A stretch of 64,000 bases of DNA from Tupaia tana (taxonomy: Eukaryota > Chordata > Mammalia > Scandentia > Tupaiidae). This document shows positions 9,384-19,918 of this stretch, piece after piece. Location: the NCBI GenBank assembly GCA_026018925.1, contig JAKSZU010000008.1, forward strand, positions 3,896,915 through 3,960,914. Reading direction: 5' to 3'. The stretch's first letter is position 1. Every line of letters starts with the position of its first letter. Made by a program: the position numbers and the translations under genes. The notes beneath the pieces are model-generated. The model worked only from the letters and a program-made list of their open reading frames with translations, did not search any database and was not told the DNA's origin.

Positions 9384-10795
9384 ATCAAATTAAAAACTTT
9401 CTCATAGCAAAGGAAACAATAAATGAAAATGTACCTATGGGGAACCAGCAGTTAGTGTAATGGCTATGTCGCTGGACTTCCATGTAGTCGACCACAGTTC
9501 ACATTCCGGACCTGGTGGCTTAAATCTCATGCTGGACGCGTGTGCGTGCGTGCCCAAGATCCTGAGAGGAGAATGGAGGAGAAGGGATTGCGGCGTGGCC
9601 ATCCCCCCTGAGGGGTGATTTCTCGCTTTCTGTCTCTATGTCTCTCTCTGTCTGTCTGGCGAGCGCACACACCCTATAGTGAAAACCTCTCAAAAAACAA
9701 ACAAACAAACAAACAAACAAAAAAAACGAAAATGTACCTATAGATTGGGGAAAAACATTTGCAAACTATACATCTGACAAGGGGTTAATAGTCAAAATAC
9801 ATAAAGAATTTACACAGTTTGAGACCAAAAACAAGTAATCTAATTTTAAAGTGGGTAAAAGACCTAAATATACATCTTTCTAAAGAATATATACAAATGG
9901 CTATCCTATGTACAAAAACTGTTCAACATCACTAACCGTCATGGAAATGCAAATCAAAACCACGATGAGCTGTCACCTTATGCCTGTTAGGGTGCCTGTT
10001 GTCAAAAAAGGCAAGAGATGTGTTGGTAAAGATGAAGCAAAAAAGAAACCAATGTTGGTGGGAATATAGATTGATCAAATTATTGTGGAAAATAGTGGGA
10101 AAGTTTCTCAAAGAATTAGAAACAGAACTGCTGTATGATCCAGCAATCTCTCTGCTGGGCACATGAATAATGAAAATGAAATCGAGGCCTTCTAGAGAAA
10201 TCTGTGCTCCCTGGGCACTGCAGAACTATCCATAATAGCCAAGTTATGGAAATAGCCCCAGTGTCTGCTGGTGATAGATGGATAAGGAAATTGCAGTATA
10301 CATAAGTTGAGTATCACTCAGCCTTAATAAAGAAGGAGATAATGACACATGCAACAGCATGAAAAAGCCCGGAGGACATTATGCTAGTGAAATAAACCAG
10401 ACAGGAGGACAAGTAATGTACAATTTCACTTATATGAGGAATTGTAAAAAATGTTGAGTACATAGAAACAGAATGTAGAATGGTAGTTATAAGGGTGGGG
10501 AGGAGGAGGAAATGAAGAAATGCAGGGTGAAGGATATAAACTTGCAATTACATAGAATGAATAAGATCCAACCTGCAGCATGAAAACACTAGTTAATAGT
10601 AATGTATTATATATTGAAAACTTGCTAAAAGAGTAGATTTCAGGTGCTCTTACCATGAACACACACACAAAAGAAAGACAGAAATGTCTCAGAACCAGAT
10701 AGACGTGGTTGCACAACATTGTGAATTTACCAAATTAGTGTACTCCAAGGTAGTTCAAGTGTGTGCTGTGTGAATTTTACCTTGATAAAAACAAA
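9384..10795 (+). mobile_element. L1 3' half, plus strand, split by a young SINE
   Basis: It begins in ORF2 (AAACTTTCTCATAGCAAAGG), continues through AATCAAAACCACGATGAGCT and TGATCCAGCAATCTCTCTGC, then GTGAAATAAACCAGACAGG, and runs into a 3' UTR (GTTGCACAACATTGTGAATT). It is an old mammalian L1 with no open frame left. Confidence 0.85.
9439..9727 (+). mobile_element. Young tRNA-headed SINE, 14-bp TSD
   Basis: This is a full copy from GGAACCAGCAGTTAGTG to CACCCTATAGTGAAAACCTC, with a CAAA-repeat tail. It is flanked by perfect copies of GAAAATGTACCTAT at 9425-9438 and 9728-9741, showing L1-type insertion into the older L1. Confidence 0.95.
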
Positions 10796-11345
10796 CACAA
10801 GGGGGGGAGGGAAAGGAGAACAAAGCTTTCCTATTATACAAAAAATCAAAACCCCCACAAATCTTACAACCTTTGACAAATATTTCAGATGCCCCATTTC
10901 TATTCTTCTTCTATACAACTACATAATTTTATATTTTTAAAATTTGTTTTTGTTTCCCCTACCAGATTGCAAACTCTTGACAATCAAGACTTGAATTTAC
11001 CATTACTAATAGTACCTGTTTAACCCTAGTCATTTTATCCACCTTATCTGAACCGTGTTCTCCACGCTGAGGGAAAAACATTATCAGTGATTGCATTAGA
11101 TCTTTTAATTAAACTAATGTGGCTCAGATCCTATGTCCTCTTATAGTCTCCGTTCTCAAAACTCATTTCTCTATAATTAGAACCCCTCAGATACTGCATA
11201 TGGCTGTTGTGACTTGACCTTCCTTTGATCTTACCAACAGACTTTATCATAAACTTTATCTGTGGTCCTTCTTGTTAGCTTGGTGTCCTTCCAGCTTCCT
11301 TGCTTTCCCTCTAGAGCGGCCATTTGGTTAACCTATTTATGTCTT
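10796..11345. other. Mostly unassigned; possible L2 scrap
   Basis: A G run near 10800 follows the L1 end. The part at about 10950-11025 (CCCCTACCAGATTGCAAACTC) resembles an L2 3' region but is too short to be sure. Nothing else was recognised. Confidence 0.35.
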
Positions 11346-11580
11346 GCTATAGGGCATGTGCACTCCCTGGACAGAGACAGAGAGAGGGAGAGGAAGAAAG
11401 CCCCACCTAGTGGGGGCAACCACACCACAGTCATTTCTCTTCCATTCTCTTACTGGTATTTTAGATTTGCACGCTCACGTGCCCAGCGTGACTTCCAAAC
11501 GAGTGGTCTGGGACTCGAACTGTGGAAGTCGACCATGTCAGATCCAGCTGCCTTACCCACCACACCATCAGCTGTCCCCG
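11346..11580 (-). mobile_element. tRNA-headed SINE
   Basis: In reverse: GCTATAGGGCATGTGCACTC, GA stretch, GGGACTCGAACTGTGG (B-box complement region) and a head ending ACACCATCAGCTGTCCCC. Confidence 0.8.
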
Positions 11581-11689
11581 TGCTGATGCTTACATCATTG
11601 CTATCTCCACACATAGGTGAGGAGAGCGGTGAGCGGGGTTTGCAAGTTGCCATTCACGCACTGTACATCCTCATTTCTTTTCTTGTTTC

Positions 11690-11943
11690 TTTTATTTCTT
11701 TAGAGAGAGACTTTTGCTGTAGAGCATGTGTGCTTGCCAGAGAGACAGAGACAGAAAACAAGAAATCACCTGCTGGGGGGATGGCCACGCTGCAATCCCT
11801 TCTTCCCCATTCTTTTCTTGCACTCTTGGGCACACACACACACACATGCCTGGCATGAGTTTAAGCAGCCGGGTCCAGGACTCATTCCGTGGTTGACTAC
11901 GTGGTATTCCAGCGATATGACTATTATGCCCTCTGCTGGTTCC
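11690..11943 (-). mobile_element. tRNA-headed SINE
   Basis: A complete reverse copy with GAGAGACTTTTGCTGTAGAG, a CA run replacing part of the GTGCGTGC motif, and a head ending CCCTCTGCTGGTTCC. Together with the preceding copy it makes an artefactual long frame on the plus strand. Confidence 0.8.
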
Positions 11944-13319
11944 ACCCTCATTATTTTTTAAGTTTAATTGAGTTGGACTTGTATTTATAATATGCATTAA
12001 TTCAACAAGTTATCATGTTGAGAATTTAAAAAGGTAACAACACTAATGCAATGAAAATGGTTGGAGAATGTTTGTTTCTATTTTTAAGTAGCAAGATTGC
12101 TAATGTGTATATAAAATTGATTAAAGATGGGAAAATGATGCAAAATTTAGTTCTGGAGATTTCTCAGTGATCCATAATTATAAATAAAAAGTTGGATACT
12201 TTTGGTTTTGAAATATGATATTACCTTTCAGTATTTAGAAAGTTTGGTTTAGGGTTTTCTATATATTACTTTTTTATTAACACTGGGAAAAAAATCAATA
12301 GTTTGACCAGGGGCCAATTGATTAAATGAAGAAACACAGTTCCCTTGAAATGAATGTCATAACACAAAGCAAGAATTTTTATGCTGTTTAAAGAACCAAA
12401 CCTGATTTTCAAACTCATTCTGTACATGAGCGCTACAGTTTATAATGCCTTAATTCAATAGAACAAGTGGTAACATCTGAATAAGAATATAAGGTTATTT
12501 TGTGAAGTGAGATCAAAATTAAGACAGTCTATTTTAGAAGAGTGTCATTGACAGTGTGCGAATCACCATTTAAAGCTCATGAGTTAAAAAGACAGAGAGT
12601 AATGAATATGTAATAATAACACCACTCAATTTCTTTTCAGTGCCATATCCAGCTTTGATATATACATGGCAGGTTTTATTATGACTAATTGCATTTCTCC
12701 AAAGTTATATGTTGAGATAATGGCAGATCAAGAACTGCCTCTTCAATTTTTGTCAACTAACCCAAAATTTTCCACTGCACGACACACTAAACCACTTTAA
12801 TATTGCAGTCTGAAGACTATAAGAAATGAATCTTTAATCAAGTAACAATATGATTAATGAAAATGGACTGGGAAAGAGAAATATGGAAAAGATGCAGTGT
12901 AGCTTTACCAGTAACAGGAAACATCTGTCAAGGATACAAGTGTTGGTGTGTAGGTGTGCGTGCACCGCGTGTCTGCATGCACCTTCCACCTCTTCTGAGC
13001 CTCTGCAGAGTCCCTTGGCTTCACCCACCTCTTGGTGCTCCTTCCGGCTCTGGCCGCCACTGGAGGCTTCCTGGTCTTTGAAATAAGTAAGGGGGCACAA
13101 GTCACCGGGTCTTCATCTTACACCTGCTTTCTGCAGCACTCCCTTCTTCCCCTCTGAAAATCCATACTGGGTTGAGACACTAGGGAGTCCAGAAGTGCTG
13201 TGAACTTCACGGGGCACCAGGCAGGTCTCTGACCAGGGGAGACTCAGCCCTGGACACATCCTTCTCCCCTTTTCCTCAGAGGTACTGTCCCCAGAACGAC
13301 CCATTCCTGGCGCTTCGTA
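11944..13319. other. Unassigned, single-copy-looking stretch
   Basis: AT-rich, with no repeat signature, from 11944 to about 12850. It is followed by a GC-richer part (12930-13300) with small frames on both strands and no domain. The AT-rich part is one of the longer stretches lacking any SINE or L1. Confidence 0.4.
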
Positions 13320-14110
13320 CCCAGTGGCGGCCAGCTCCAGGCGACATCCTTGCGTGGCTGACTTCTAATGGCCGTCACTCCGTTACTTGTTTATCTTTTG
13401 TGGGGCTTTCCTGTAGAAACCGGAAAACCTGCCGCCCAAGTTCTGAAGGAGCTGCGGCTGCTGACCTGACCCGCCCTCGCCCTCTCTCGGCTCCCGGGCG
13501 GGCCAGCTCCTCTGCCCGGCTGCACCTGTGCGGGTGGCAGCTGCTCCCTCTGAAGTCGAAAGCCGCCTTCCCCTTCTTGAAGGCGACGTGTCCAGTGCTG
13601 ATCTCCCACTGCCGCAGGCCTGCCTGGTGCACCGTGAGGTCCAGGGGCCCGGAGCCCGAGAGCGGCCGAGTGCGGTCACTGCCCGCCCTGTCCGCGCTGC
13701 CTCCCTCCGCGGCTCAGGGCCTCTGGCCACCTGGCTCCTCTGGGCTCTCCCTGACCTTCCCCTCAAAGCCGCGCGCGCCCCCCCCCCCCCCCCCGTTTAC
13801 TTCCCGCAGACTTCCTGGCCCTCCGCCCTCGGTGACACCTCTGCTGAGCCCCGTCGCCCTGGCCGTTCCCCCCGGAGGTGAGGACGAGCCTGGCTCTGGC
13901 TCGTCTCCCCACACGTCCTGCGTTCGCGTCGGCGTCCCGCGGGTGCCGGCTCTCAGGTCGGTCCTGGTTTCCTTTCACCGTGTGTGCGATCGTCCATGGC
14001 GTCCATTCCCACAGCCATTCCCTCAGTTACGGCGCCGCCGGTGACCACCCACTCGGGGTTCTTCATCCGTGACTCCACTCCCGCCGCGGCGGCTCTGACC
14101 GTGCTCTCTG
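13320..14110. promoter_or_regulatory. CpG-rich block, possible CpG island
   Basis: This is the densest CpG region of the window, GC-rich throughout, with a long C run near 13779-13795. Surrounding DNA is AT-richer. The GC content removes AT-rich stop codons, which explains the long frames on both strands (for example 13400-14044 plus). No TATA box, known exon or start codon context was convincing. It could be a gene-associated CpG island or just a GC-rich old sequence. Confidence 0.4.
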
Positions 14111-14186
14111 TGGCAGCATTCGCACAGGACTCCAGTTTGTCGCCTCTTCACCTCGGTGTCCATAACACCTTATGCTTCCACTCCAT

Positions 14187-14447
14187 CCCATGTAGCTTAG
14201 GTCATGCGGTAGGCCTGCCCTGTGCCTACCAACCATGGGAGCCAGATCCCACCTGTCTGAGCAGTGGTTCGATCCCAGCCCCAATGCTTGCTAAACAGGC
14301 CTAGCATCAGAAATGGAGTTGGGCTGGGCATGACCACATCTCATAAGGACTGTTTTATTCACCCATCCTCACCCCTCTCTGTCTCTGCCTCCTATCTGTC
14401 TCTAGTGAGCACACAGGCCCTCCGGCAATTAAAAAAAAGATTTATAA
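14187..14447 (+). mobile_element. tRNA-headed SINE, divergent subfamily
   Basis: Contains GTGGTTCGATCCCAGCC (good B box), an unusual middle and a CT-rich part ending TCTAGTGAGCACACAGGCCC with an A tail. It is similar in type to the copy at 7.6 kb. Confidence 0.6.
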
Positions 14448-14716
14448 GGGACCAGCAGTTAGCGTAGTGGCTATGTCGCTGGACTACCACGTAGTCGACC
14501 GCGGGTTTGCGGCCCGGACCCCGTGGCTTAAACTAATGCCCGGCGCATGTACGTGCCTGCCCAAGATCCCGAGAGGAGAATGGAGGAGAAGGGATTGCGG
14601 CGTGGCCATCCCCCCTGGGGGGTGATTTCTCGCTTTCTGTCTCTCTGTCTCTCTCTGTCTGTCTGGCGAGCGCACGCGCCCTATAGCAAAAACCTCTCCA
14701 CAAAAAAAAAGAAGAA
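14448..14716 (+). mobile_element. Young tRNA-headed SINE inserted in an older SINE's tail
   Basis: A full young copy (GGGACCAGCAGTTAGCGTAG to CGCCCTATAGCAAAAACCTC). The target duplication AAGATTTATAA (14437-14447) recurs with one change at 14717-14727. It landed directly in the A tail of the preceding SINE. Confidence 0.9.
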
Positions 14717-14727
14717 AAAATTTATAA

Positions 14728-16480
14728 CCCATCTGTATAAGCCCCACGTATGTACACAACATCTACAACTTTCTTTGTCCTGCTCTCCAAGCAACTCATG
14801 TGGAAAAACCTTAACCAGGGTATAAAAATTTAAAAAGAGAGGAAATTTTAAATACATTCACTGAGTTGTCCCTACATAGATCATAATGCAATGGAAAAAA
14901 TGTGTGCAAAGTGCTTAATGTAAATTCTATCAAATACTATATCAAATAATATAAGCAGATATTAGTGAATAGATTAAAAAACAAGTCTTTTTTAAGTTTC
15001 ACCAATAATTTTTGAAAGTATTGTATATAAAATTTTATTTAATTTTTATAGTAGCCTTATTAAGTAGTGATATTTTTGTGCCCATTTTATGGCCAATAAG
15101 ATAAATAAGAAGAACTATTAAATGACGCAAACCATGTAGATATACACCCAGGATGCAGCTGTTTCCGAGTCTGTAAGCACGGACCAATTGTCGTACTTTT
15201 TCCCTATGAAATCGCGTTCTTGGTTTGCAATGCCGTGACACTGGAGGGAGCAGCTTGCATGCTCACGCACGGCGATTGTAGCAGAAGCGCTGCAGTCAAG
15301 GACGGCAGGCCCACCCTGCAATGAGTGTTTATTCCACCCAGAGACGGGCAGCTTGCTGGCCGGCCCAGGGACTGTACCCCGGTCAGCCTGGTGATGGAGA
15401 CCGTCTTGTTTGGCCCCAATGTGCCCTCTGTCGCTGTCACCTGAACAACTTTGTCACAAGCCCATGGACATGACAGTGAAAGTTGGGAGAGTTAAAGCAA
15501 CACCACGCTGGCTGGCATCGCCGAACAGGTCATTCTAGCCTCACTATTAAACTACTGCTGTGCCGAAGCCACTTGCTGGCAGTCACTCTACCGTGAATGT
15601 CTTTGTGTTCTACACCCACTCGGCCCTTCCCCACACATTGTCACCAACGGTCCCATCGCGTTTCTGCGAATGCTTAGCCAGACTGCCGAGCAGTGGTCTT
15701 GGACTGAACATCAGCCCGGCGGCCACTCTCCTTCCAGGCAAGGTGAGCAGCAGGGGTGCTCAGTCTCCTGTGTCCTGGGAGCATCTTCCCCCTGGATGGC
15801 CCCAGGACCGTCAGGGACTGGGGCTGCTGCTCTCAGGAGGGGCTTCCCGTCATGCAGACCCACCTGCACACTCGGCCCAGAGTTCTCAGCCTCTGTGGGT
15901 CACAGCTGGTCCCCAGGAGGCCTCAGACACAGGCTGGCAGGGTAAAGGCCATAGGACCAGAGCAGGCCCTGGGTGTTTGGGAGTCCGTGCAGCTTACCTA
16001 TGCCTTCATGCCTGCCCACGCCACTTCCCTTGGCGTTGGGGTCCTTCTGTGCAGGCTGCACGCTGTGACTTTGGGAGCCAAACAACACACCGGTCATAAG
16101 GGACACCAGGGACAGGGTCAGGTGGAGGCCCTGAGCAAGTTCAGTCTTTACTAAGCCCCTGTAACAGGCCCTTGTCTGGCACCTGACATCCTCTGAGGAT
16201 GGGGGACCATGCTGTGATTCGCCGGCAGGGCCTGCCAGCCACTACAAGGCCCACCCCTGTCTGCCACTCCAGACATGGGATCCGCTGGGTCTTGTAGGTC
16301 AGCAGGCAGAGCAGCAGCCTTGGCCGGTCGCAAACACTGGGAAGTGGACACCTGGTCTTCGCCCCCTTTTCCTGACACACCACTCCTAAAATCCCTGAAA
16401 TCTGTAACGTGGTACGTGTCTTTTGTATGCCGATGAGTTTGCTGGTGTCTGGCAACCCTGGCTGGCTTCAGCGAGCCCAA
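14728..16480. other. Unassigned stretch
   Basis: AT-rich to about 15150, then GC-richer to the end. Several chance-length frames lie at 15560-16154 on the plus strand and 16141-16480 on the minus strand. No domain, splice pair or repeat family was recognised. Confidence 0.4.
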
Positions 16481-16559
16481 GACAGGATTAGAGAGGTGCG
16501 ACTTCTAGCCCCAACTTCAAACCCGTGGGGAGGAGGGTGGACTGGAAGTTGAGTTGATC

Positions 16560-17115
16560 ACCGCTAACCAACATTATGTAGTCACTTGTGCCTATGTACT
16601 GAAGCTTCCGTGAGTACTCGGAGGGTTCCGAGAGCTTCCAGGAAGTGGAACATGTGGGTTGGTTCCTGGAGGGTGGTGCCCAGAGAGAGCCTGGAGCTCT
16701 GTGCCCCTTCCCCCACGCCTCGCCCTCTGCATCCGCTCCTCTGCCTCCTTTGTGATAGCCTTCCTAATAAACTGGTAACCATAACCCCAGAACCTCCTAT
16801 AGCAAATTAAGAGAAAGAGCAGAGGCTGTGGGGAGGGAACCCGGGTTTAGAGCCGGTAAATTAGCACTGGTAAACCCCAGGACATGTGGTTGGCACTCGG
16901 GAACTGTCTTCAGTGTGTGCAGCCTGCCGCTGACTCCGTGTCAGGGTTGATGGACTTAGTGGACCCCCGCTGGTGACTGCTGGCTTGGTGTGTGGAGAGA
17001 CATCCCCGCAAGGTTGGGCACAGACGTCTTCTGTGTTGATGGCTGAGTGAGAGAGAATAAATGGAGTTGGTTTATTCCTGTATTCATAGACAGACTGCTG
17101 TGTTCTGGGTTTCAC
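16560..17115. mobile_element. Ancient interspersed repeat, family not named
   Basis: Segments such as CCTAATAAACTGGTAACC, AGCAAATTAAGAG, GGGAACCCGGGTTTAGAGCC and GCTTGGTGTGTGGAGAGA appear in this order in an old mammalian interspersed repeat I remember but cannot name with confidence. It could be an LTR-type or other ancient element. Confidence 0.4.
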
Positions 17116-17694
17116 TCAAGGTAGCACATCTTTGGGTCACTCGGTAAATGAGTCAGGGTACACACCCCGGTGAGGGATCTGCTCCCTCCAAACTCCAGAG
17201 TCATGGTGGGGGCAGCACAAGGATTTCAAAACAAAACCTTGTCCTTCACCTTGGAAGGGCGACAGTTTCCACACCATCAAACCCTAGAAACTAAGTCAAC
17301 AGAGAGACACTTACGGTGAAATTCATAGGGTGGAAATACTAGTTTATCATTATCCCATGTCTTTGTTATGTTTTTAAAATACTCGTTGCTCCAATAGAGC
17401 AGTGGTTCTCAAAACCACGTGTTCAACAGAAGCCCCTGGACAGCTTGTCAAAGCGCGGGCTTCTGGACCCACCGGGGAGTGTCTGGCTTGGTGGTGATGA
17501 ACCGAGAGCATGTAGGTTCACATCCCCAGTGCTGCTGTCTCGCTGGGAGGACCACCAGGCAGAGACTGAAGCGGATGGTTTATGTCAGTGCGCTCGTTGT
17601 CAGCTACACTGTGGTCTCTCCTGACGGCTGCTTGTCCCCCCTCGTTCTGCTGGTGGGATTACAGACCTGTGTAAAGGCGAGTTAACGCAGACTT
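17116..17694. other. Unassigned stretch
   Basis: Mixed composition leading into the minisatellite. No gene or repeat was recognised. Confidence 0.4.
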
Positions 17695-19115
17695 GCAGTG
17701 CCAGGTACATGTGCCGTGAGAGCCAGGCTGTCAGTGCGCTGTGTCGGATACGCTGTGAGATGCAGGGCAGCAGGTGCGCTGTGGGGTCCAGGGCAGCAGG
17801 TGTGCTGTGGGGTCCAGGGTGCCAGGTGCTGTGAGATCCAGGGCAACAGGTGTGCTGTGGGGTCCAGGGCAGCAGGTGCGCTGTGAGATCCAGGGCAGCA
17901 GGTGTGCTGTGGGGTCCAGGGTGCCAGGTGCGCTGTGGGGTCCAGGGCAACAGGTGCACTGTGAGATCCAGGGCAGCAGGTGCGCTGTGGGGTCCAGGGT
18001 GCCAGGTGCACTGTGAGATCCAGGGCAACAGGTGCGCTGTGAGATCCAGGGCAACAAGTGCACTGTGAGATCCAGGGTGCCAGGTGCACTGTGAGATCCA
18101 GGGTGCCAGGTGCACTGTGAGATCCAGGGTGCCAGGTGCACTGTGAGATCCAGGGCAACAGGTGCGCTGTGAGATCCAGGGTGTCAGGTGCACTGTGAGA
18201 TCCAGGGTGCCAGGTGCACTGTGAGATCCAGGGCAACAGGTGCGCTGTGAGATCCAGGGTGCCAGGTGCACTGTGAGATCCAGGGTGCCAGGTGCACTGT
18301 GAGATCCAGGGTGTCAGGTGCACTGTGAGATCCAGGGTGCCAGGTGCACTGTGAGATCCAGGGCAACAGGTGCGCTGTGAGATCCAGGGTGCCAGGTGCA
18401 CTGTGAGATCCAGGGTGCCAGGTGCACTGTGAGATCCAGGGCAACAGGTGCGCTGTGAGATCCAGGGTGTCAGGTGCACTGTGAGATGCAGGTTGCCAGG
18501 TGCGCTGTGAGATCCAGGGTGTCCAGTGTGCTGTGAGATGCAGGTTGCCAGGTGCGCTGTGAGATCCAGGGTGTCCAGTGTGCTGTGAGATCCAGGGCAC
18601 TAGGTATGCTGTCAGGTATGCTGTAAGATCCAGGGCGCCAGGTACACTGTGAGATCCAGGGCACCAGGTACACTGTCAGGTATTCTGTGAGATCTGGGGT
18701 TCCAGGTGCGCTGTGAGACCCAGGGCACCAGGTACGCTGTCAAGTATTCTGTGAGATCTGGGGTGCCAGGTGCACTGTGAGATCCAGGGCACCAGGTACG
18801 CTGTCAGGTATTCTGTGAGATCTGGGGTGCCAGGTGCGCTGTGAGATCCAGGGCACCAGGTACACTGTCAGGTATTCTGTGAGATCTGGGGTGCCAGGTG
18901 CACTGTGAGATCCAGGGTGTCCGGTGTGCTGTGAGATCCAGGGCACTAGGTATGCTGTCAGGTATGCTGTGAGATCCAGGGTGCCAGGTACGCTGTGAGA
19001 TCCAGGCTGTCCAGTGCTCTGTGAGATCCAGGGCACCAGGTGCGCTGTCAGGTATTCTGTGAGATCTGGGGTGCCAGGTGCACTGTGAGATCCAGGGCGC
19101 CAGGTGCGCTGTGAG
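17695..19115. repeat. 26-bp minisatellite with higher-order form
   Basis: Tandem units like GTGCCAGGTGCACTGTGAGA + TCCAGG (26 bp) fill about 1.4 kb, roughly 54 units' worth of sequence. Early units alternate GCAGCAGGTGCGCTGTGGGG and GCAACAGGTGCGCTGTGAGA forms; middle units are mostly GTGCCAGGTGCACTGTGAGA. After about 18600 a longer repeat of about 64 bp appears: two 26-bp units plus a 12-bp insert CAGGTATTCTGT. Most units contain the E-box hexamer CAGGTG. Long minus-strand frames reading PWISQCTWHPGSHSAPGTLD-like repeats are by-products of the array. Confidence 0.97.
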
Positions 19116-19504
19116 AGTACTCCAGAACCTTTGTGTCCATCCTCCTTGCACCTAGGTTCTGAGTGACATTTACACAGCAAAACAGAACACTTAATACTTT
19201 CCAGAAGAGATAAAAATGTGATCGAGTATGAATATTGAATATGTTAAGCATAGCACATAGTGTCTAACAAAAAAAAAACATAAAAAGAAATAGTATTTTA
19301 AATAGATTTTTGTAACAGCTCTAAAAATGGAGGTTCTTTGCATCCTAATTCTAAATTTTAGGTAAATTCCGATCTATAGTAGTTCTCCTCTGGAATACAT
19401 TTGTGTGAAGGTCATTTTGTGGACAATGAGAAAGCACACACTTAGGTTATAGATATTTCCTATTTTCTATTTGAAAATTAAATTGCCCTCCATGGTCATT
19501 TCGT
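19116..19504. other. Unassigned stretch
   Basis: AT-rich after the minisatellite, with no recognisable feature. Confidence 0.4.
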
Positions 19505-19640
19505 AGTCTTCACTTGTTCATTAATTCACCCAACAAGTATGTGTTCAATCCTGTTATCTCCCAGGCTCTTCATGAACCACTGGGATTCAAAGGTGAATGT
19601 ATTTAATGTTCTGCCTTTAAGGAGCTCAAAGTAAATTCAT
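19505..19640 (+). mobile_element. L2 remnant
   Basis: The order TTCATTAATTCACCCAACAA, then CAGGCTCTTCATGAACCACT, then CTGCCTTTAAGGAGCTCAAA matches the usual L2 3' end (…caacaaatattt…ccaggcactgt…ccctcatggagctta). Diverged. Confidence 0.55.
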
Positions 19641-19697
19641 TTAATAACTGAATTTTCACAGAGGAAGGCTGCATTTTGCCTTTGAGTTTTCCTAGAA

Positions 19698-19918
19698 TGC
19701 CTTAAATTTATTTATTTACATTATTTCATGAGAGAATTACAGAGAGAGAGAGAGGCACCCCGACAGGTCTTTACTTGCAGCTCACCCCAGTCTAAGTCAG
19801 TCCAGGTCACAGCACACGTAGGTGCCCCCAGTGTGCTCAGGGAGGGTCCCAGGGTGCAAACCTGGGACCCTTCGTGTGTGGCTCCGTTGAATTCCCACTG
19901 TGCCACCACCTGGCCACC
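19698..19918 (-). mobile_element. SINE, GA-rich divergent subfamily
   Basis: T-rich start, GA stretch and a head complement ending GTGCCACCACCTGGCCAC. The middle differs from the common family and resembles the copies at 32.8, 39.7 and 45.7 kb. Confidence 0.55.

Noticed and set aside
8640..10795. Twin-primed single L1 insertion
   Set aside because: Both the inverted and the direct piece contain 3'-end sequence, which one twin-priming event would not give.
11262..11858. 198-codon plus-strand frame
   Set aside because: It reads through two reverse-orientation SINEs and the DNA between them.
13400..14044. 214-codon plus-strand frame
   Set aside because: Frames are open on both strands across the CpG-rich block; GC content explains it, and the C run is translated as polyproline.
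17600..18600. Very long minus-strand frames (up to 265 codons) over the minisatellite
   Set aside because: They are produced by the repeat unit lacking stops in some frames; both strands are open, and the peptide is a pure copy of the DNA repeat.
17695..19115. CRISPR-like array
   Set aside because: Units are contiguous with no unique spacers, and the host is a mammal; it is a minisatellite.
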